From Nonomuraea fuscirosea (GTDB lineage: Bacteria > Actinomycetota > Actinomycetes > Streptosporangiales > Streptosporangiaceae), in NCBI RefSeq assembly GCF_003001935.1, contig NZ_PVNG01000003.1, positions 496,001 to 560,000 on the forward strand: DNA of 64,000 nt. Reading direction: 5' to 3'. The notes under the pieces are model-generated. The model searched no databases. It had not been told where the DNA came from and saw only the letters and a program-made list of their open reading frames with translations. Numbering within the stretch: position 1 is the stretch's first letter; every line of letters begins with the position of its first letter. Positions 8,910 to 18,030 of the stretch are shown piece by piece. The translations under genes were made by a program, and so were the position numbers.

Positions 8910-10592
8910 ATGCTCCGTACGGTCCGGGCCGGGCCCGCCTCCGCCCTTCTCGGGCTGGCCCTGGGCTGCCTGGCGCTCGGGCCCGCCCTGGGCTGGGGGT
9001 TCACGCTGCTCCAGGACATGGTGTTCGTGCCGGAGCCGGAGTTCTCGCCGTTCACGTTCGGGCTGGCGGGCGGGGCGGCGCGGGTCGTGCCGAGCGACGC
9101 CGTGGTGACCGCGCTGGCTCAGGTGCTGCCGGCCGAGCTGGTGCAGAAGGCGATCCTGCTGGCCGTCTTCGTGCTGGGGTGCTCGGGGGCGGCGCTGCTG
9201 CTGCCGTCGGGGTCGCTGGGGCCGCGGCTGGTGGCGGGGGCGTTCTACGTGTGGAACCCGTACGTGGCCGAGCGGCTGCTGATCGGGCAGTGGGCGCTGC
9301 TGCTCGGGTACGCGGGGCTGCCCTGGGTGGTGCGGGCCGTGTGGGCGGGGCGGCGGGTGGCCCTGGCGATGCTGCCCGCGGCGGTGGGCGGGTTCGCGGC
9401 GATGACGGTCACCGCGATCACGTCGGTGCCGGTCGCGTTGTCACGCTGGAGGGTCGGGGCGCGTGATCAGGCGAAGCCGCCTGATCACGCCGGGCCGCGT
9501 GCTCAGGATCAGGCCGGGCGGTCTGAGGGGCGCTGGTGGGGTGTCGTGCGGGTGGTCGGGGTGCTGGCGCTGTTCAGCCTGCCGTGGCTGGTGCCGACCG
9601 CGCTCAGGCCGCACGGCATCGCGGGCGACCCGGTGGGCGTCGACGCCTTCGCCGCGCGGGCGGACACACCCTTCGGCGCCGTGGGCAGCCTGCTGTCACT
9701 GGGCGGGATCTGGAACAGGTACGCGGTCCCGCCCGGCTACGAGAGCGTGGTGGGGGCCGTGGCCCGGCTGGCGCTCACGCTGGCCGGGGTCGTCGCGTTC
9801 CTGCGGTCGCGGGCGCCGTACCGGACGGGGCTGGCCGTGGCCGCGGGGGCCGGGCTGGCGGTGGCGTGCGCCGGGGTGAGCGAGCCGGGCCGGGAGGCGT
9901 TCAAGTGGCTCGTGCAGGTGTGGGGCGGGTTCGCGGTGTTCCGCGACGCGCAGCAGTTCGTCGCGCCGCTGGCCCTGGCCGCGGCGCTCGGGCTGGGCGC
10001 GCTGGCCCAGTCGGTGGCCCAGCCGATGACGGGGTCGGTGGCAGGGCCGGTGGCGGGGCCGGTGGCGGGGTCGGCGGTGGGACGGCGGGCGTGGACGGTC
10101 GCGCTGGTGCTGGTGCCGCTGGCCGTGCTGCCGACGATGGCGTGGGGGTCGCTGGGGCGGCTCGGCAGCGTCTCCTATCCGGCGAGCTGGACGGCCGCGC
10201 GGGAGATCATCCGGCGTGATCCCGCGCCGGGGGACGTGCTGGTGCTGCCGTTCGAGTCGTACCGGCAGTTCCCCTGGAACGGGGGGCGGGCGGTGCTGGA
10301 TCCGGCCCAGCGCTTCTTCGCGACGCCGGGGAGGCGGGTGGTCTCCGGCGACGCCGTACGGGTCGGCGGGCTCGTCGTCAGGAGCGAGGATCCCCGCGCC
10401 CGCGAGGTAGAACGCGTACTAGAAGGGCCCTCGCCCGACCTCGCGGCGGCCGGATTCCGCTACGTCATTGTGGACGCGGGGACACTTGAGGAGCGGCACC
10501 GGTTCGGTGTCTGGCTACGGAGCGCGAGGGTCCTGGTCGATACCGGTGACCTGGGGTTGTACAGATTCGAACGGGTCGGCGGCCGAGCCTGA
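8910..10592 (+). CDS. Large polytopic membrane protein, AftD/GT-C-like
   Basis: A 560-residue protein with about ten membrane helices and a roughly 110-residue C-terminal soluble end. Several segments resemble the membrane part of the AftD-type protein encoded at 12787: AFYVWNPYVAERLLIGQWALL, and FKWLVQVWGGFAVFRDAQQFVAPLALAAALGLG compares with the LRNLRKFDPLIRLALAFGLA region there. The soluble end has a PGDVLVLPFESYRQFPWN motif like the GDDGVLVVPGAKFGEYVW segment of that protein, so it may be a shortened relative. It directly precedes the glycan operon in the same direction, 121 bases upstream of the 44-aa gene. A role in polyprenyl-linked sugar transfer to the envelope is inferred. A cytoplasmic loop contains a DNA hairpin (9461-9490). 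Confidence 0.7.
   Translation: MLRTVRAGPASALLGLALGCLALGPALGWGFTLLQDMVFVPEPEFSPFTFGLAGGAARVVPSDAVVTALAQVLPAELVQKAILLAVFVLGCSGAALLLPSGSLGPRLVAGAFYVWNPYVAERLLIGQWALLLGYAGLPWVVRAVWAGRRVALAMLPAAVGGFAAMTVTAITSVPVALSRWRVGARDQAKPPDHAGPRAQDQAGRSEGRWWGVVRVVGVLALFSLPWLVPTALRPHGIAGDPVGVDAFAARADTPFGAVGSLLSLGGIWNRYAVPPGYESVVGAVARLALTLAGVVAFLRSRAPYRTGLAVAAGAGLAVACAGVSEPGREAFKWLVQVWGGFAVFRDAQQFVAPLALAAALGLGALAQSVAQPMTGSVAGPVAGPVAGSAVGRRAWTVALVLVPLAVLPTMAWGSLGRLGSVSYPASWTAAREIIRRDPAPGDVLVLPFESYRQFPWNGGRAVLDPAQRFFATPGRRVVSGDAVRVGGLVVRSEDPRAREVERVLEGPSPDLAAAGFRYVIVDAGTLEERHRFGVWLRSARVLVDTGDLGLYRFERVGGRA
9461..9490. repeat. Perfect 12-bp inverted repeat inside a coding region
   Basis: GCGTGATCAGGC, spacer GAAGCC, GCCTGATCACGC. 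The arms are fully complementary. It lies in the codons for a hydrophilic loop (RDQAKPPDHAGPRAQDQAG) of the membrane protein, and further GATCAGGC fragments follow it. No T-run follows, so it is not a classical terminator. Confidence 0.75.
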
Positions 10593-10654
10593 CTCCGGAT
10601 CGCACCCTGATCAGGCTCTTTGTTAATATTTCCGCTAGCTACTTCCGAGTAGCA

Positions 10655-10666
10655 AGAATTGGTTCT
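10655..10666. promoter_or_regulatory. AGAA/TTCT inverted repeat before the glycan operon
   Basis: AGAATTGGTTCT (4-bp arms, 4-bp centre) lies in an unusually AT-rich stretch (about 10617-10672), 48 bases before the start of the 44-aa gene. Another short palindrome, GCTAC-TTCCGA-GTAGC, is at 10638-10653. The region is the best candidate for the operon promoter. Confidence 0.35.
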
Positions 10667-10713
10667 AAGTTGAGGGACGCCCGCACCGCTTGCCCGCTTG
10701 AGGAGGAACCCCG

Positions 10714-10848
10714 GTGATCAAGATCCTCTTAGCGGCGATGATCGGCATCGCCGTCGCGGCACTCGTGGCGACGGTCACCACCGTCACCTTCACCGGCGCC
10801 ACCGCCACGCCGGTCAACCAGCCGCTCTACAACTACGGCGACCGGTAA
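10714..10848 (+). CDS. 44-aa single-pass membrane or secreted peptide (DUF2613-like)
   Basis: GTG start with AGGAGG 8 bases upstream, which is the strongest ribosome site of the region, and a TAA stop. The product begins MIKILLAAMIGIAVAALVAT, one hydrophobic helix, and ends VNQPLYNYGDR. Small proteins of this form (DUF2613; Rv0236A beside aftD in mycobacteria) sit next to aftD-type genes, and the NQPLYNYG ending fits my memory of that family, which should be checked by profile search. It is followed 11 bases later by a GT2 gene and is the first gene of the glycan operon. Function is unknown; an accessory subunit of the membrane glycosyltransferase is a reasonable guess. Confidence 0.75.
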   Translation: MIKILLAAMIGIAVAALVATVTTVTFTGATATPVNQPLYNYGDR

Positions 10849-10859
10849 CCCGAGCCGAG

Positions 10860-11663
10860 ATGCCGCCCTCTCCGCAAGGGGACGAGCGGACGAGTCGACC
10901 ACCACTGCTTGAGATCGTCATTCCCGCCTACAACGAGGAAGGGCGACTACCCGGGGGGCTCCTGCAGCTGTGCGCGAAGCTTGCCCGCATGCCGTTCCCC
11001 AGCTCCGTCATCGTCGTGGACAACGACAGCACCGACCGCACGGCCGAGATCGTCGAGACCTGGCCACGCGGTCCCGTTCCCGTCCGGTTGATCCGGTGCG
11101 CGACCCCGGGCAAGGGCGCCGCGGTACGCGCCGGGCTGCTCGGCACGAGCGCGCCCTTCGTCGGCTTCCTCGACGCCGACATGGCCACCGACCTCGGCGC
11201 CATCGACGTGGCGCTCGGGCTGCTGCTGTCCGGTGAACGCGTCGTGATCGGATCGAGGGGTCACGACGGCTCCCTCGTGGAGAACCGGCACAGCAAGGTC
11301 CGCGAGCTGGGCGCGTTCGGCTTCCGCGGGCTGGCCGGCCTGCTCGTGCACGGCGTGAGCGACACCCAGTGCGGCTTCAAGTTCTTCGACGGCGTGCTCG
11401 CCCGCGACATCGCCGCCCAGTTGCGCACACCGGGGTTCGCCTTCGACGTCGAACTGCTCGCGCGCTGCCTGCGGCAGGGCTCGGAGGTGACGGAGATCCC
11501 CGTGCGCTGGCGCGACATGCCGGGCTCGCGCTTCTCGCCGGCCCGTCACACGTTCGGCATCGTGCTGGAGCTCGGCCGGATCTGGCTGCGGCTGCGCGCC
11601 CGGCCACGGCCCGCCGCCCGCCCGGCCTGGGAACCGCCGCTCGACCCCGTCGGATATCCGTGA
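10860..11663 (+). CDS. Family 2 glycosyltransferase, polyprenyl-phosphate sugar synthase-like
   Basis: A 267-residue GT-A enzyme from ATG 10860. Upstream in-frame codons are covered by the 44-aa gene in another frame. It has LEIVIPAYNEEGRLPG at the nucleotide-sugar site, VVDNDSTDRTAEI, the metal-binding DADMATD, and the dolichyl-phosphate glucosyltransferase-type QCGFKFF and RWRDMPGSRFSP motifs. No membrane helix is seen. Such enzymes put a hexose on polyprenyl phosphate to make the lipid-linked donor used by GT-C enzymes, which suits the AftD-like protein downstream. Its stop overlaps the next start by 4 bp (GTGA), implying coupled translation. Confidence 0.85.
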   Translation: MPPSPQGDERTSRPPLLEIVIPAYNEEGRLPGGLLQLCAKLARMPFPSSVIVVDNDSTDRTAEIVETWPRGPVPVRLIRCATPGKGAAVRAGLLGTSAPFVGFLDADMATDLGAIDVALGLLLSGERVVIGSRGHDGSLVENRHSKVRELGAFGFRGLAGLLVHGVSDTQCGFKFFDGVLARDIAAQLRTPGFAFDVELLARCLRQGSEVTEIPVRWRDMPGSRFSPARHTFGIVLELGRIWLRLRARPRPAARPAWEPPLDPVGYP

Positions 11664-12790
11664 AGATCGCGGTCGTCAACTGGCGTGACCCCTGGCATCC
11701 GCAGGCGGGCGGTGCGGAGACGTTCGCCTGGGAGCTGGCCCGCCGCTTCGCGCGGGCCGGCCACTCGGTGTGCTTCGTCACCGCGCGGGCGCCGGGGCAG
11801 AGCGGGCGCGAGAGCGTCGAAGGGGTGCGTTTCGTCCGCATGGGTGGGGTCTTCACCGTCTATCCGCTGGTGCTGGGCTGGCTACTGCTTCGCCGCGGGC
11901 GCTTCGACGCCGTGCTCGACTGTCAGAACGGGATCCCGTTCTTCACCCCGTGGGTGCTGCGGCGGCGTACCAGGGTGCTCTGCGTCGTGCACCACGTGCA
12001 CGACCGGCAGTTCGGGGTGCACATGCCGGGGTGGCTGGCGGCGGTCGGGCGGTTCCTGGAGGGGCCGGTGTCGCGGTGGAGCTACCGGCGGCACGCGAGC
12101 GTGGCCGTCTCGCCGTCCACGGTGCTGGCCATGCGCGAGCGGCTCCGGTGGCGGGGGCCCGTGCACATCGTGCCGAACGGGGTCAGCGTCGCCGAGCCGG
12201 ATGTGCCGTACGAGGCGAGCGCCGTCCAGCCCGGCGAGCCCGTGGAGCCGGTGAAGAGCGGTGTTCCGCGGATCGTCTGCCTCGGGCGGCTGGTCGCGCA
12301 CAAGCGTGTGCACCTGCTGCTCGACGCCGTGACGGAGTTGCGTGAGCGGTGGCCCGGCCTGGTCGTGGACGTGATCGGCAGGGGGCCGGAGGAGGCGGCG
12401 CTGCGGGAGCGGCTGCCCGAGGGCGTGACCCTGCACGGGTACCTGCCGGAGCAGGACAAGGCGCGCCTCGTCGCGCGGGCGTGGCTGCACGTCAGCGCCT
12501 CGCAGGGGGAGGGCTGGGGGCTGAGCGTGCTGGAGGCGGCCGCGCTCGGCGTGCCCACCGTGGCGTTCGACGTGGACGGGCTGCGGGACGCCGTACGGCA
12601 CGGGGAGACGGGCTGGCTGCTGCCCGAGGGCACGGACCTGGCCAAGGGCATTGCCGCGGCACTCGACGAGCTGGACCACACTTATACCGTGAAATGTCGG
12701 GAATGGGCGGGCCGCTTCTCCTGGAACCGCAGCGCGGAACGCCTCATCACCCTCATGCACGGCCGCGACCCCGGCCGGGAGGCGTGGTGA
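11660..12790 (+). CDS. Family 4 glycosyltransferase (GT-B fold)
   Basis: A 376-residue protein from GTG 11660, which overlaps the preceding stop. The N-terminal Rossmann half begins VKIAVVNWRDPWHPQAGGAETF with the Gly-rich acceptor loop. The C-terminal half has VCLGRLVAHKRVHLLLDA and the GT4 retaining-enzyme signature EGWGLSVLEAAALGVPTVAFDVDGL with its E-x7-E pattern. No membrane segment is present, so it probably works at the inner membrane face on a lipid-linked or nucleotide-linked substrate. It is flanked by GT2 and AftD-like genes with 4-bp overlaps on both sides, so all three should be made together. The sugar is not predictable. Confidence 0.88.
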   Translation: MKIAVVNWRDPWHPQAGGAETFAWELARRFARAGHSVCFVTARAPGQSGRESVEGVRFVRMGGVFTVYPLVLGWLLLRRGRFDAVLDCQNGIPFFTPWVLRRRTRVLCVVHHVHDRQFGVHMPGWLAAVGRFLEGPVSRWSYRRHASVAVSPSTVLAMRERLRWRGPVHIVPNGVSVAEPDVPYEASAVQPGEPVEPVKSGVPRIVCLGRLVAHKRVHLLLDAVTELRERWPGLVVDVIGRGPEEAALRERLPEGVTLHGYLPEQDKARLVARAWLHVSASQGEGWGLSVLEAAALGVPTVAFDVDGLRDAVRHGETGWLLPEGTDLAKGIAAALDELDHTYTVKCREWAGRFSWNRSAERLITLMHGRDPGREAW

Positions 12791-15700
12791 GCGAGCCGAC
12801 GGGCGCGCGGCGGGCCATGAGCCTGCTCCCCACCGACAAGCTCGTCGCAGGACGGCGCACGGGAGCCGGCCGGCCGGTCGGCGAGCCGGCCAGGCGCCGT
12901 CTGTGGCTGCTGCTGTGCTGCTTCGGCTTCGCCCTGATGGCCTTCACCACCAAGCCGGGCCACCTCATCTCCGACACCAAGATGGACCTGGCGCTCAACC
13001 CGGTCGGCTGGCTGGAACGCGCCGCCCACCTGTGGGACATCCAGCACTTCGGCCAGCTGCAGAACCAGGTGGCCGGCTACGTCTTCCCGATGGGCCCGTT
13101 CTTCGCCCTGGGCGACCTGGCCGGGGTCGAGCCGTGGGTGACGCAGCGGCTCTGGCTGACGCTGCTCATGAGCGTCGCCTTCCTCGGCGTGGAGCGGCTG
13201 TCACGGCAGCTCGGCATCGGCACGCCGGGCACGCGGATCGCGGGGGCGCTGGCGTACGCGCTGGCCCCGCGCACGCTGTCCATCCTGGGCGAGATCTCCA
13301 TCGAGTGGCTGCCCGCCGCGATGCTGCCGTGGATCCTCATCCCACTGCTCACCGCGTCGGAGACGGGCCAGCGGGCGCGCGGGGCGGTCAGGTCGGCGCT
13401 GGCGGTGGCGCTGTGCGGCGGCGTGAACGCGGTCGCCGTGCTGGCCGTGCTGGTCGCGCCCGTCCTGTACATCCTGACCCGGCCGCGCCCGGTGCCGCGC
13501 TGGCGGCTGCTCGCCTGGTGGTCGGGCGCGGTGGCCGTGGCCACCCTGTTCTGGACGCTGCCGCTGCTGCTCGTGGGCCGGTACGCGTTCTCGTTCCTGC
13601 CGTACACCGAGACCTCCGAGACCACCACCGCGGTCACCTCGCTCACCAACGTCCTGCGCGGCGCCTCCGACTGGGTGCGTTACCTGCCGCTGAACGGCGT
13701 CTTCGAGCAGCCGCCCGGCTTCGCCATCGCCACCTCGGCCACGATGGTCGTCGTCACCGGCGTGCTGGCCGCGCTCGGCCTGGCCGGGCTGGCCCGCCGT
13801 GACCTGCCCGCCAAGGGGTTCGTGGTGGCGCTGTTCCTGGTGGGCGTGGTCGCGCTCGTGGCGGGGCACGCGAGCGCGCTCGAACCGGTGCTGGCCGAGC
13901 CGGTGCGCTGGCTGCTGGACGGGCCGCTCGCGCCGCTGCGCAACCTGCGCAAGTTCGACCCCCTGATCCGGCTCGCGCTCGCCTTCGGCCTGGCCCACCT
14001 GCTGGTCAGGGCCAGGATCCCGCTGCGCACGGTCGCGGTGGCGGCCGCCGCTGCGCTCGTGCTGCCCGTCTTCAACCAGGGGCTGGCCGCGCCCGGTGAC
14101 TTCGAGCGGGTGCCGTCGCACTGGCAGGAGGCGGCGGACTGGCTCAACCGCAACGCCGGCGACGACGGCGTGCTGGTCGTGCCGGGCGCCAAGTTCGGCG
14201 AGTACGTCTGGGGGCGCCCCATGGACGAGCCGTTGCAGGCCCTGACCACCGCGCGCTGGACCGCCAGGCAGATCACCCCGCCCGGCTCGGTGGGCCTGAC
14301 CAGGCTGCTCGACGTCATCGACCAGCGCCTGGCCGCCGGGCACGGCTCGGCCGGGATGGCGACCGTGCTGCGCCGGCTGGGCGTGCGTTATCTGCTCGTC
14401 AGGAACGACCTGATCAGGCAGAACCTCCAGGGCGCCTGGCCGTCCCGCGTCCACGAGGCGCTGCGCGAGACGCCGGGCCTGACGAAGGTGCGCTCGTTCG
14501 GCGAGCCGGTCGGCGACAAGGAGACCGACGACGCGGTCAACCAGCTCGACGCGCCGTTCCCCGCGCTCGACCTGTACGAGGTCGCGGGCAGCAGCGACCT
14601 GGTCTCCGTGCAGGCCGCGGCCGACGCGGTGGCCGTGCGCGGCGGGCCCGACTCGCTGCTCGCGATGGGCGACCTCGGCCTGCTCGGAGACGCCCCGGTC
14701 CTGGTCAACGGCGACGCGGGCACCCGCGAGGCGCCGACCGTGGTCAGCGACGCGCTGCGGCTGCGCGAACGTTCCTTCGGCGAGATCAGGACGAACCTGT
14801 CACCCACGCTCACAGCGGGCAGCAAGGCGGACTTCGCCGGGGTCAGGGCGCTGGACCTGCTGGAGAACGGCTGGCTGGACGAGACGGCGGTGGCCGAATA
14901 CCACGGCATCTCCGGCATCAGCGCCTCCTCCTCGGTCGCCGACCCGTACGCGATCGCGGGCATCAGCTCCACCGGCCGCAGCCCCTGGGCGGCCATGGAC
15001 GGCAACGTCCGCACCGGCTGGGAGAGCGACGGCTCCAGGCGCCCGGTGGGCGAGTGGCTGCGGGTGGACCTGCCGGGCAGCACGCGGATCCCGTACGTGA
15101 ACGTGATGTTCGCCCCCGACCTGCTGCTCGGCCAGGTCATCACCAAGGTGGCGGTGGAGAGCGAGGCGGGCGGTCTGGTCCAGGACGTGCGGCGCACCAC
15201 GGAGCCGCAGCGGCTGCGGGTCCCGGACGGGACCACGAGCTGGGTGCGGATCAAGGTGGCCGGCACCGCGTCGAAGGAGTGGAGCTACGGGCAGCGGGTC
15301 GGCATCGTCGAGCTGTCGATCCCCGGTGTGACCGCGGGCCGTTCGATCCGGCTGCCCGGCCAGGGCGGCGACGTGTACGTGATGGACCGGGGGCTGGACG
15401 AGCGGCCCGCGTGCATGCGTAACACGTACCGGTGGGTGTGCAACGAGGTGATGCTGGCCAAACAGGGGGAGGAGACCGGGTTCGACCGGACTTTCCGTGC
15501 GGAGTCCGCCTCGGCGGCGAACGTGCGCGGAACGGCCGTGCTGAGGGATCCGAAGCTGGTCGACCGGTTCACCCGGGTCCGTGCGGACCTGACCACCGTG
15601 ACCGGCTCGTCCCAGCTGAGCGAGGATGCCGTGGTGTCGCCCAGGTCGGCCTTCGACGCCGACGGGAGCACCACCTGGATCCCCGCCTCCGACGACGCCG

Positions 15701-16920
15701 AGCCCACGCTCACCATCGCCTGGAAGGGCAAGCGCACGATCTCCCGCGTCCAGATCGGCCGTCCCGGCGGCGACAAGCAGCCCATGGACGTGATCGTGAG
15801 CGGCGACGGCGGCGCGGTGCGCGGCGGGCGGGTGGACGAGCGGAACGTGCTCACGTTCAAGCCCATGAAGACCTCGAAGATCAAGCTGCGCTTCACCCCG
15901 TTCTCCCAGCGGCTGCAGGTGACGGAGCTGGTGGTGCCCGGCGTGGACCCGGTGGGCCGGCCCGCGGACATCCCGCTCAGGCTGGACTGCGGGCTCGGGC
16001 CGAACATCGAGGTGAACGGCCGCAGCGTCGCCACCAGGGTCGTCGGCACCCACGCCGACCTGCTCGAACAGCGGCCGGTGCGGATCATCGGGTGCTCCAA
16101 GGCCGGGCTGGCCGCCGGTGACAACCGGGTGCGGGTGGCGGGCTGGGACCCGTACGCGATCGACTCGCTCGTGGTCGGATCACTGGCCGAGAAGCCGCGC
16201 GGCGTGGAGGGCGCGGCGGTGCAGAGCGTCTGGACCACCACGGCGCGCGAGGTCACGGTGAGCGCGCCCAAGGACGCCTTCCTGGTCGTCAACGAGAACT
16301 ACAACGCCGGCTGGCGCGCCCAGATCAGCGGCAAGACGCTCAAACCGGTGCGGATCGACGGCTGGAAGCAGGGCTGGGAGCTGCCGGCGGGCACGTCGGG
16401 GACGGCCGAGCTGGAATACCTGCCCGACCGGGTCTACCGGCTCGCGCTCCTGCTCGGCCTGGCCGGCATCGCGCTGCTCGCGCTGGCCGCGCTCGTGCTG
16501 CGGGGGCCGCGGCCCGAGCACGTACGCGAGACCGCCCCGGCGTCGGCCGCGCGGATGGCCAGGCCGAGGGCCCCGTACGTGATCGTGCTGGCGCTGGCCT
16601 TCGGCGGCTGGGTGGCGAACTGGCCCGGCATGATCGCGGTGCTCGCGGCGGTCCTGGTGACCCTGCTGCTGCGGTCCCGCGGGCTGCCCGCCCACTGGGC
16701 GGCGGCCGGCGTCTTCGGCGCGGCCACGGCCGCGCTGGCGGCGGCCATGGTGCTGCGCGAGTACGGGATCGACGTGGCCCTGCTCATGGACGAGGCGCCG
16801 CAGCTGGCGGCCTGCGCGGCCGTGGGCGTGCTGTTCGGCCAGCTCGTCACGGAGCCGGCGCGGCCGGCAGCGGAGCCGGAGCGGCCGGCGGCGGAACAGG
16901 TGCTGACCGGTGTCGGCTGA
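12787..16920 (+). CDS. aftD: AftD-like alpha-(1->3)-arabinofuranosyltransferase family protein (DUF3367)
   Basis: About 1377 residues from GTG 12787, which overlaps the previous stop (GTGA) and has GGGAGG just upstream. N-terminal GT-C membrane domain with about 11 helices and the AftD-typical opening LISDTKMDLALNPVGWLERAAHLWD and YVFPMGPFFALGD. Then a soluble region with GAKFGEYVWGRPMDEPLQAL and ARWTARQITPPGSVG, and two carbohydrate-binding-like modules (F5/8 type C style: STGRSPWAAMDGNVRTGWESD, and SAFDADGSTTWIPASDD). The end has several membrane helices. AftD adds arabinofuranose to arabinan in mycolate-containing bacteria. Relatives also occur in actinomycetes without mycolic acids, where the glycan is not settled. 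The last 74 bases overlap the convergent acyltransferase gene. Confidence 0.88.
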   Translation: MSEPTGARRAMSLLPTDKLVAGRRTGAGRPVGEPARRRLWLLLCCFGFALMAFTTKPGHLISDTKMDLALNPVGWLERAAHLWDIQHFGQLQNQVAGYVFPMGPFFALGDLAGVEPWVTQRLWLTLLMSVAFLGVERLSRQLGIGTPGTRIAGALAYALAPRTLSILGEISIEWLPAAMLPWILIPLLTASETGQRARGAVRSALAVALCGGVNAVAVLAVLVAPVLYILTRPRPVPRWRLLAWWSGAVAVATLFWTLPLLLVGRYAFSFLPYTETSETTTAVTSLTNVLRGASDWVRYLPLNGVFEQPPGFAIATSATMVVVTGVLAALGLAGLARRDLPAKGFVVALFLVGVVALVAGHASALEPVLAEPVRWLLDGPLAPLRNLRKFDPLIRLALAFGLAHLLVRARIPLRTVAVAAAAALVLPVFNQGLAAPGDFERVPSHWQEAADWLNRNAGDDGVLVVPGAKFGEYVWGRPMDEPLQALTTARWTARQITPPGSVGLTRLLDVIDQRLAAGHGSAGMATVLRRLGVRYLLVRNDLIRQNLQGAWPSRVHEALRETPGLTKVRSFGEPVGDKETDDAVNQLDAPFPALDLYEVAGSSDLVSVQAAADAVAVRGGPDSLLAMGDLGLLGDAPVLVNGDAGTREAPTVVSDALRLRERSFGEIRTNLSPTLTAGSKADFAGVRALDLLENGWLDETAVAEYHGISGISASSSVADPYAIAGISSTGRSPWAAMDGNVRTGWESDGSRRPVGEWLRVDLPGSTRIPYVNVMFAPDLLLGQVITKVAVESEAGGLVQDVRRTTEPQRLRVPDGTTSWVRIKVAGTASKEWSYGQRVGIVELSIPGVTAGRSIRLPGQGGDVYVMDRGLDERPACMRNTYRWVCNEVMLAKQGEETGFDRTFRAESASAANVRGTAVLRDPKLVDRFTRVRADLTTVTGSSQLSEDAVVSPRSAFDADGSTTWIPASDDAEPTLTIAWKGKRTISRVQIGRPGGDKQPMDVIVSGDGGAVRGGRVDERNVLTFKPMKTSKIKLRFTPFSQRLQVTELVVPGVDPVGRPADIPLRLDCGLGPNIEVNGRSVATRVVGTHADLLEQRPVRIIGCSKAGLAAGDNRVRVAGWDPYAIDSLVVGSLAEKPRGVEGAAVQSVWTTTAREVTVSAPKDAFLVVNENYNAGWRAQISGKTLKPVRIDGWKQGWELPAGTSGTAELEYLPDRVYRLALLLGLAGIALLALAALVLRGPRPEHVRETAPASAARMARPRAPYVIVLALAFGGWVANWPGMIAVLAAVLVTLLLRSRGLPAHWAAAGVFGAATAALAAAMVLREYGIDVALLMDEAPQLAACAAVGVLFGQLVTEPARPAAEPERPAAEQVLTGVG

Positions 16921-17992
16921 GCTTGAGCGCGCTCACCTCGACGAGGTGGTAGCTGCCGACGCTCAGCAGCATCGTGACCACGAACGACACCACCGCCACG
17001 CTGGCGAAGTCGCCCTGGAACGGCTGCGCGCCCATGATCTTGAGCTGCAGCGTGATCACGGGGGCGTGCCAGAGGAAGAAGCTGTAGGAGATGCGGCCCA
17101 GGTAGGCGCAGACGGGGTTGCCGAGCACGCGGTCGCGCAGCGAGCCCGGATGGGAGGCGAGCGCGAACGGCGCCACCACGAGCACGGCCACGGCGGTCTC
17201 CAGGCTGATCCGCCAGAGCGACTGCGACAGGGTGGGCAGCGTGAGCGTGCGCGGCCCGGCCAGCCCGGTGCTCAGCAGCGCGTACAGCAGGGCGGCCAGC
17301 ACGAGCAGTTGCGGGGCCAGCGAGTCGATCACGCGGCTGTGCCCGATCCACACCGACAGCACCGCCATGGCCATGCCGCAGGCGAAGAAGACCAGGTGGT
17401 ACGGCAGCAGCAGGGCGAGCTGCGGCTGCGCGAGCTCCCTGGCCGCGATCACGGTGGCGACCGAGATCGCCGGCAGCACGGCGATGCCCGCCAGCAGCCG
17501 CACCGGCCGGTTGCCGCCGCGCGCCCACCGGTGCAGCGCCCAGGCCAGCACCGGCAGCAGCACGTAGAAGGACATCTCGATGGGCAGCGTCCACATCTGG
17601 TAGAGCCCGTCGGGCACCGGGTCGCCGGGGAAGAAGTTCTGCAGCAGCAGCATCCACTTCGCCCAGCCCGTCCAGTCGAACGAGCTCCACGCCCACAGCG
17701 CCAGCCCGGTCACGAGCCAGTAGACCGGCATGACGCGCAGCACCCGGCGCCACAGGTAACGCAGCGGTCTCGGGCGTGGCGTATCCTCGATCACCGCGCG
17801 CGCCCACGGGCGGTAGAGGAGCAGGCCGGACAGGAGGAAGAAGATGGGTACGGCGATGCCGAGACGGCTCATCATCCAGGGGAACATGCCCTCGCGGTAC
17901 ATGACCCCGGTGTTGCTCCCGACGTGGAGCAGCCAGACGCCGAGCGCGGCGAACGCGCGGATGCCGTCGAGGGCGGCGTCCCTGCTCCTCAT
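16847..17992 (-). CDS. Acyltransferase family 3 membrane protein
   Basis: A 381-residue protein starting MRSRDAALDGIRAFAALGVWLLHV, with the family's catalytic-region His (LLHV) and about ten helices. GGGAG precedes this ATG; a longer open frame upstream to 18133 looks non-coding and includes the promoter. Family members O-acylate sugars or lipids of the cell surface using acyl-CoA. The motif pattern FFLLSGLLLYRPWA and SYSFFLWHAPVI supports the assignment. The C-terminal 25 residues are Ala/Pro repeats (VPPPAAPAPLPAAPAP) that lie over the end of the opposite-strand aftD gene. Position beside the glycan genes suggests that it decorates the same polymer. Confidence 0.88.
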   Translation of the reverse strand: MRSRDAALDGIRAFAALGVWLLHVGSNTGVMYREGMFPWMMSRLGIAVPIFFLLSGLLLYRPWARAVIEDTPRPRPLRYLWRRVLRVMPVYWLVTGLALWAWSSFDWTGWAKWMLLLQNFFPGDPVPDGLYQMWTLPIEMSFYVLLPVLAWALHRWARGGNRPVRLLAGIAVLPAISVATVIAARELAQPQLALLLPYHLVFFACGMAMAVLSVWIGHSRVIDSLAPQLLVLAALLYALLSTGLAGPRTLTLPTLSQSLWRISLETAVAVLVVAPFALASHPGSLRDRVLGNPVCAYLGRISYSFFLWHAPVITLQLKIMGAQPFQGDFASVAVVSFVVTMLLSVGSYHLVEVSALKLSRHRSAPVPPPAAPAPLPAAPAP

Positions 17993-18030
17993 CCCTGCTC
18001 CCACTTTCTCGCTTTCCAAGCCGAAACCAC

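Noticed and set aside
10408..10421. TAGAACGCGTACTA, one base from the KstR consensus
   Set aside because: It lies inside the coding part of a membrane protein, far from a start, and misses one fixed base; probably chance.
12349..12786. Extension of the AftD-like frame upstream of GTG 12787
   Set aside because: This part overlaps the GT4 gene in another frame and its translation is Arg/Gly/Ala-rich noise; the GTGA overlap gives a better start.
13201..16053. Long open frames opposite the aftD-like gene
   Set aside because: High GC keeps antisense frames open; compositions are His/Arg/Gly/Pro-rich and match no family.
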